A stretch of DNA of 28,595 nt, from positions 1 to 28,595 of the forward strand of contig DASWMO010000084.1 in assembly GCA_036399715.1 (NCBI GenBank), read 5' to 3'. This document shows, one piece after another, positions 25,081 to 28,595 of this stretch. Made by a program: the position numbers and the translations under genes. Origin of the DNA: DASVSE01 sp036399715. Lineage in GTDB: Bacteria > Bacteroidota > Rhodothermia > Rhodothermales > Rubricoccaceae. Below the pieces are notes generated by a model. The model saw only the letters and a program-made list of their open reading frames with translations, ran no database searches and had not been told where the DNA came from. Every line of letters starts with the position of its first letter. The first letter of the stretch is position 1.

Positions 25081-26370
25081 CTACCGCTGGATGGCGCTCT
25101 GGACGGCGATGAGGCGGTCTGTGAACGCGGACGGGTCGGCGAGGAAGACAAAGGCCGTGAAGAGGCCCGACTGTCCGAGGGCGACCTGTTGCCGCGCCGG
25201 GCCGCCGGGCGAGACGTACTCGTACACGTACGTGCCCTGCTTGATGCGGAGCGTCTGCTCGTAGCGCCGGCCCGCGGGGTCCCACTCCATGATCCCCTCG
25301 GGCGTGTTGCGCCAGCCGTTGAACGAGCCGCGGATGTAGACCGGCCGCGGCGACTGGCGCTGCCCTTCGGGCACGAATCGGAACGTCACGTCGACGTACT
25401 CGGCCTGCGTGCGCGCGTCGCCGGCGTCTCGGAAGGCGGATTGGACGATGGGCACGCCGAGGACGGCGTCGCGGAGGTCGCCGCCGAAGTCGGCGTAGTC
25501 GAGGTCCAGCAAGGCCGTCGGTGGGCGGGCCGTGCGGTCGACGTCGAGAACTTCTTCGTTGGGCGCGAGCAGGCCGAGGTCGAGCGGGAAGAGCGGGCCG
25601 GGCGGCGCGAAGGCGGCCTCGCGGGGGAGGTAGAACTGGAACAGCGCGAGGTCGATCAGGCGCGGCTCGGGCGCGCAGCGCAGCGTCTCCGTCCGGCCGT
25701 CGCGGGCGAAGCAGACGGTGTACTGCGAGGCGTCGAAGTTGGCGAGGGCCGCGCGGGGCGCGATGCGGGCCGCGGGCTGGACCGAGAGGCCGGCCTCTCC
25801 TCCGGCGAGCGTCGTCCCGAAGCCGAGCGTCGCCTCGGCCTGGTCCTCGGAGACGTAGAACGCGCGCTCGAAGAGGACCACCCCGCCGCGCTCGGCGACG
25901 CGCAGGCGGTACGCGCCCGAGAGCCGGAACCCGACGAGGGCGTTGGGGAAGGCGTAGCGGTAGTGGACGTACGGCACGGCGGTGCCGCCACTCGTGCGAT
26001 AGTCCGTGATGTCGTCGCGCTCGAAGCCGGTGAGGTACTCGGTCGGGAGCAGGTCCGGCTGGCCCGCGCGATCGGTGTGCTGGAACGTGACCTCGAGCGG
26101 CGCCCCGCCGCCGTCGGTGAGGACGTCGAAGGCGAGCGTGAGCGTCTGCGAGCCCCGCAGCGACAGGACGGGCAGCGAGGCCTCGTTGCCGGTGAGATGG
26201 AGTTGGACGGACCCGACGCGGGCGTCAGCCTCGGCGGGCGTGTCCGAAGCGCCGTCTGCCGAAGCGGCGCCGTCGGCGAGTTCGGGGGGCAGCGCGCACG
26301 CCGCGAGCCCGGCGGCGAGCCCGGCGGCGAGGACGGCGGCGAAGAGGACGGAGCGCGAGGGGGGCGACAT
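25081..26370 (-). CDS. T9SS Plug protein-like lipoprotein (DUF5103)
   Basis: A 429-residue lipoprotein (signal ending LAGLAAC, lipidated C25 before ALPPE) of the DUF5103 type. In characterised T9SS this family is the Plug protein that blocks the SprA translocon opening in the outer membrane (established for Flavobacterium). The N-terminal region contains GNEASLPVLSLRGSQTLTLAFDVL and TFQHTDRAGQPDLLPTEYLTGFERDDITDYRTSGGTAVPYVHYRYAFPN, matching the first domain; the C-terminal part (about 335-420) has PVYIRGSFNGWRNTPEGIMEWDP...YEYV, an E-set/glycogen-binding-like sandwich. The ATG at 26370 gives the signal peptide directly. It is upstream of the DUF5117 gene on the same strand. The link to T9SS is supported by a T9SS-tailed cargo at 13578; other T9SS components are not in the window. 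Confidence 0.85.
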   Translation of the reverse strand: MSPPSRSVLFAAVLAAGLAAGLAACALPPELADGAASADGASDTPAEADARVGSVQLHLTGNEASLPVLSLRGSQTLTLAFDVLTDGGGAPLEVTFQHTDRAGQPDLLPTEYLTGFERDDITDYRTSGGTAVPYVHYRYAFPNALVGFRLSGAYRLRVAERGGVVLFERAFYVSEDQAEATLGFGTTLAGGEAGLSVQPAARIAPRAALANFDASQYTVCFARDGRTETLRCAPEPRLIDLALFQFYLPREAAFAPPGPLFPLDLGLLAPNEEVLDVDRTARPPTALLDLDYADFGGDLRDAVLGVPIVQSAFRDAGDARTQAEYVDVTFRFVPEGQRQSPRPVYIRGSFNGWRNTPEGIMEWDPAGRRYEQTLRIKQGTYVYEYVSPGGPARQQVALGQSGLFTAFVFLADPSAFTDRLIAVQSAIQR

Positions 26371-26447
26371 CGGACAGGGTATCAGAGTGGAGGCCGGGAC
26401 GCGGAACGACCGGGCGCGGTTCGCTCGCAGGCGCTGCGGAACCGTCT

Positions 26448-26527
26448 AACAGTCGGGGAAGCCGCCAAACGCTCGGGGAAGCCGCCAAACAGTCGGCCTC
26501 GCCTCCAAACAGTCGGCGAGGCCGTCA
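26448..26527. repeat. Four 20-bp tandem repeats
   Basis: Four contiguous 20-bp units start at 26448, 26468, 26488 and 26508, each opening AACAGTCGG or AACGCTCGG. Units 1 and 2 read AACAGTCGGGGAAGCCGCCA and AACGCTCGGGGAAGCCGCCA; unit 3 ends CCTCGCCTCCA and unit 4 CGAGGCCGTCA. A weaker fifth copy may start at 26528. It lies between the DUF5103 start and the end of the membrane peptidase gene, and its core resembles the array at 12731. Confidence 0.85.
26494..26524 (-). terminator. Terminator-like hairpin formed by repeat units 3 and 4
   Basis: Perfect 10-bp arms CGGCCTCGCC (26494-26503) and GGCGAGGCCG (26515-26524) with an 11-base loop. It lies 11 bases beyond the peptidase stop codon on the minus strand, so repeat units 3 and 4 together could act as its terminator. 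Confidence 0.5.
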
Positions 26528-26534
26528 AACGTCC

Positions 26535-28595
26535 TCAGAGTCTCGCGAGTGCGGTGGAGGCCGTGTGAGCGCGCCAGCGGACGCGCGCGCGCCAGTCGGC
26601 GGCGACGCGGGCGAGGGCCTCGGCGCCCGTCGCGCGGAGGCCGCGCTCGGCGCGGCCTGCGAGGCGTCCGGCCGAGGCGAGGTCGTCTACGCGGTACGCC
26701 AGCCGCGCGGAGACGAGGTCGAGCGCGGCGCGCTCGTCGGCGGGAAGCCCGAGGCCGACGCGTTCAACGACGAGCCAGTCAGACATCCGTTCGTCGGGCA
26801 CGTCCAGGAGCAGCCTCGCCAGCACGGCAACGTGCGCGTCGGTGTCGCCGGAGGTCTGAACGATACGGATTTGCCTTTCAAATAAGGCATGGATCAGGCG
26901 GTCGTCGAGACGGCTCCGGAGCCGAAGTGCGAGCCGCCCCTCGGCGTCGGTCGGCGCGTACCGCCGCAGCGCGCGCGTGTAGAGGTAGTCGGCTATGCGG
27001 TCGTGCCCCGTCAGCCGGGCCAGATCAGCAGCGGCTCGGAGCGAGAGCGCGGACGACGCGGTGTCTCTCGCGGCAGCCCGTACGGCCTGATAGCCGACGG
27101 TCTGGAGGCGTTCCCGCTCTCGTCTCTCGTTCGTCCAGGGAACAGGCATGTCGTCTCCCGTTATGACCGGGTACAGCCTCTGGGCGCTGGCGGCGACCCA
27201 GCCGGCGAGCGCCGGCGCGAAGTCGGGGCGGGCGTCGAGGGCACGGGCGAATGCGTCTGCTGCCGGCTGCGTGTCGCCTATGTAGTCGTACCTGGTGTAG
27301 TCGTACCTGGGCGCTGCGGCGAGGGAATCGATGCCGGCGCGCGTCTCGCGGACGTAATCGGGCACGTGGTGCGGACACCGAACCTCGAAGAGCGACGGCT
27401 GGCGGAAGAGCCACGCGGCCGTCGCGCGCGCCTCGGGCGTGACCGGGACCGTCCGGAGGTGCGTGGCCCAGCGCGCCGCGAGCGTGTCGAGCGGGATGCC
27501 CGTCGCGCGCGACACGTCGCCCGTGCGGTAGGCCTCGCGGACGGCCGGGACGCCGCACGTCTCCACCACGTAGCCCACGAACGCGCCCGTGGCGGTGTAC
27601 GAGACGGCGGCGCGGCCGCCCCAGAAGCCGAGCGGGCGCATCGCGGCCGCGACGACCGCGGCCGGGTCGGCGTCGAGCCCTCCGGCGTCGCCAGGGAGCG
27701 TGAGCGCGGCGGCGACGAGCGCCTCGGGCGCAGGCAGCCCGTCCGGCGGCTCGACGGCGACGGCGAGGCCCTCGACGAGGCCGACGGCGGGCGACGCGCG
27801 CAGGCCGGGCATCCCGAACTCGCGGGCGACGACGTGGGCGAGTTCGTGGCCGAGCGACCGGCCGACCTCGGACGCGAGCATGTGGACCTGCGGGCGCGCG
27901 AGCCACACCGGGACGACGCTCGTCTCGCGCGAGCCGACGAGGCGGCCCTTCGTGTCGGCGTCGGGGTAGAGGTACACGTGGACCGGCGCGGAGGCGCGGA
28001 CGCCGAGGCGCGCCTCGACCTGCCAGAGGCGGAACGCGGCCTCGTCGAGCAGGCGCGCGCGCTCGGCGGGCGTCGTCTCGCGCCACGCGGTGTGGAGCAC
28101 GACGCGGCCGTCACTCGTCCGGCGGTCCAGCACGCGCTCGATGCCGGCGGCACTCTGGACCGTCCCGAGGCGGTCCGCGAAGACGGCCGCGGTGGCGAGC
28201 AGGGCGAGGCCTAGTGCGGCGGTCGCCGCGGGCCGGACCCCTCCCCCGCCCCGCCACCTCGCATAGGCCATGAGCACTCCGGCCCAGACCAGCGCCTCGC
28301 CGCGGGCGACGAACAGGCCGGCGCGCACCGTCAGTTCCTCGTCGTAGATCGGCCCGAGGACGCCGCCATAGACGAGGTTGTAGACGAACATCTGCGGGTG
28401 GAACCCCAGGCTCCACACGGTCCCGCCGACCGCGACGGCGACCCCGATCCCGACCGCAGCCCACCGCGCCCGCCGCACGCCCGCCGCGACGAGCGCCGCC
28501 GCGACGCCGACGCCGAGGACGGCACTCGGGGGCACGAGCAGGGCGAACAGGCCGAGACCGGCCGGATACGCGCAGTTCGGGCGCCACAGCAGGGA
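26535..28595 (-). CDS. Multi-pass membrane gluzincin (peptidase MA-like), 5' partial
   Basis: The frame is open to the right window edge, so the true start is outside; the GTG at 28535 is internal to the hydrophobic N-terminal region, and the visible product is at least 686 residues. The visible start (LLWRPNCAYPAGLGLFALLVPP) runs into several membrane helices, followed by a soluble metallopeptidase domain: LGHELAHVVAREFG is the HExxH zinc motif (H230/H234 numbered from the GTG), and VEGLAVAVE (E255 as the gluzincin third ligand) follows about 21 residues later. This is the peptidase-MA-like type. A helical region after it (YDYTRYDYIGDTQPAADAF onward) looks like TPR-type repeats. The substrate is unknown; the protein is probably an inner-membrane protease with its catalytic domain outside. 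It is the first gene of the minus-strand block, separated from DUF5103 by a repeat array. Confidence 0.85.
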   Translation of the reverse strand, partial: SLLWRPNCAYPAGLGLFALLVPPSAVLGVGVAAALVAAGVRRARWAAVGIGVAVAVGGTVWSLGFHPQMFVYNLVYGGVLGPIYDEELTVRAGLFVARGEALVWAGVLMAYARWRGGGGVRPAATAALGLALLATAAVFADRLGTVQSAAGIERVLDRRTSDGRVVLHTAWRETTPAERARLLDEAAFRLWQVEARLGVRASAPVHVYLYPDADTKGRLVGSRETSVVPVWLARPQVHMLASEVGRSLGHELAHVVAREFGMPGLRASPAVGLVEGLAVAVEPPDGLPAPEALVAAALTLPGDAGGLDADPAAVVAAAMRPLGFWGGRAAVSYTATGAFVGYVVETCGVPAVREAYRTGDVSRATGIPLDTLAARWATHLRTVPVTPEARATAAWLFRQPSLFEVRCPHHVPDYVRETRAGIDSLAAAPRYDYTRYDYIGDTQPAADAFARALDARPDFAPALAGWVAASAQRLYPVITGDDMPVPWTNERRERERLQTVGYQAVRAAARDTASSALSLRAAADLARLTGHDRIADYLYTRALRRYAPTDAEGRLALRLRSRLDDRLIHALFERQIRIVQTSGDTDAHVAVLARLLLDVPDERMSDWLVVERVGLGLPADERAALDLVSARLAYRVDDLASAGRLAGRAERGLRATGAEALARVAADWRARVRWRAHTASTALARL
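27281..27310 (-). repeat. 15-bp perfect tandem duplication in membrane peptidase gene
   Basis: TGTAGTCGTACCTGG is repeated exactly (27281-27295 and 27296-27310). It is in frame, duplicating five codons and producing RYDYTRYDYIG in the start of the helical region. Confidence 0.95.

Noticed and set aside
26448..26527. Possible CRISPR array or attachment site
   Set aside because: Direct repeats are adjacent without spacers; no integrase or mobile gene nearby.
24892..26568. Long plus-strand frame opposite DUF5103
   Set aside because: Lacks any recognisable motif, overlaps the DUF5103 gene entirely, and has shadow-type Arg/Val/Glu composition.

Overview
The window is very GC-rich, densely coded bacterial chromosome with no RNA gene, phage or insertion sequence that I can see. 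It most likely comes from a marine Rhodothermota (Bacteroidota-like) bacterium of the Rubricoccus/Rubrivirga/Rhodothermales kind. This is inferred from a secreted protein with a type IX secretion (T9SS) C-terminal tail, a T9SS Plug (DUF5103) lipoprotein, a DUF2490 outer-membrane protein, a DUF5117-type lipoprotein metalloprotease, poor Shine-Dalgarno sequences, and promoter-like boxes close to the Bacteroidota -7 element TAnnTTTG.

Layout. 1-1090 (+): 3' part of a degenerate transglutaminase-like protein, ending at a perfect hairpin. 1221-5210 (-): operon of a small anchored cysteine protein, a CPA2 cation/H+ antiporter with two UspA domains, and a LAT-type amino-acid permease; the first two are coupled through TGATG. 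5315-8734 (-): fused isobutyryl-CoA mutase IcmF, divergent from a lipoprotein peroxiredoxin (8833-9564 +) and a secreted protein with a duplicated EF-hand module (9654-11087 +). 11129-12667 (-): B12-domain-less methylmalonyl-CoA mutase large subunit, convergent with the latter. 12668-12979: gap filled by a 20-21 bp degenerate tandem repeat. 12980-14447 (+): DinB-like protein and T9SS cargo. 14459-15766 (-): DUF2490 protein and two tiny TGATG-coupled proteins. 15842-16885 (+): RsgA. 16911-18296 (-): orphan sensor histidine kinase. 18373-20676 (+): GT4 glycosyltransferase fused to an alpha/alpha-barrel domain. 20673-28595 (-): M14 carboxypeptidase, flavodoxin, DUF5117 metalloprotease, T9SS Plug, and a membrane gluzincin running off the right edge, with a second 20-bp repeat array before the last one.

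Functional themes. Two B12 acyl-CoA mutases with different predicted substrates point to branched-chain and propionyl-type acyl-CoA metabolism. T9SS cargo, T9SS plug and several secreted or lipoprotein enzymes indicate an active cell-surface programme. The antiporter, permease and two-domain Usp tail suggest ion and pH homeostasis linked to solute uptake, fitting a saline habitat. No complete defence or mobile system is visible. The least explained items are the duplicated EF-hand/Cys module, the two related 20-bp repeat arrays, the two coupled small-protein arrangements and the GT4 fusion.
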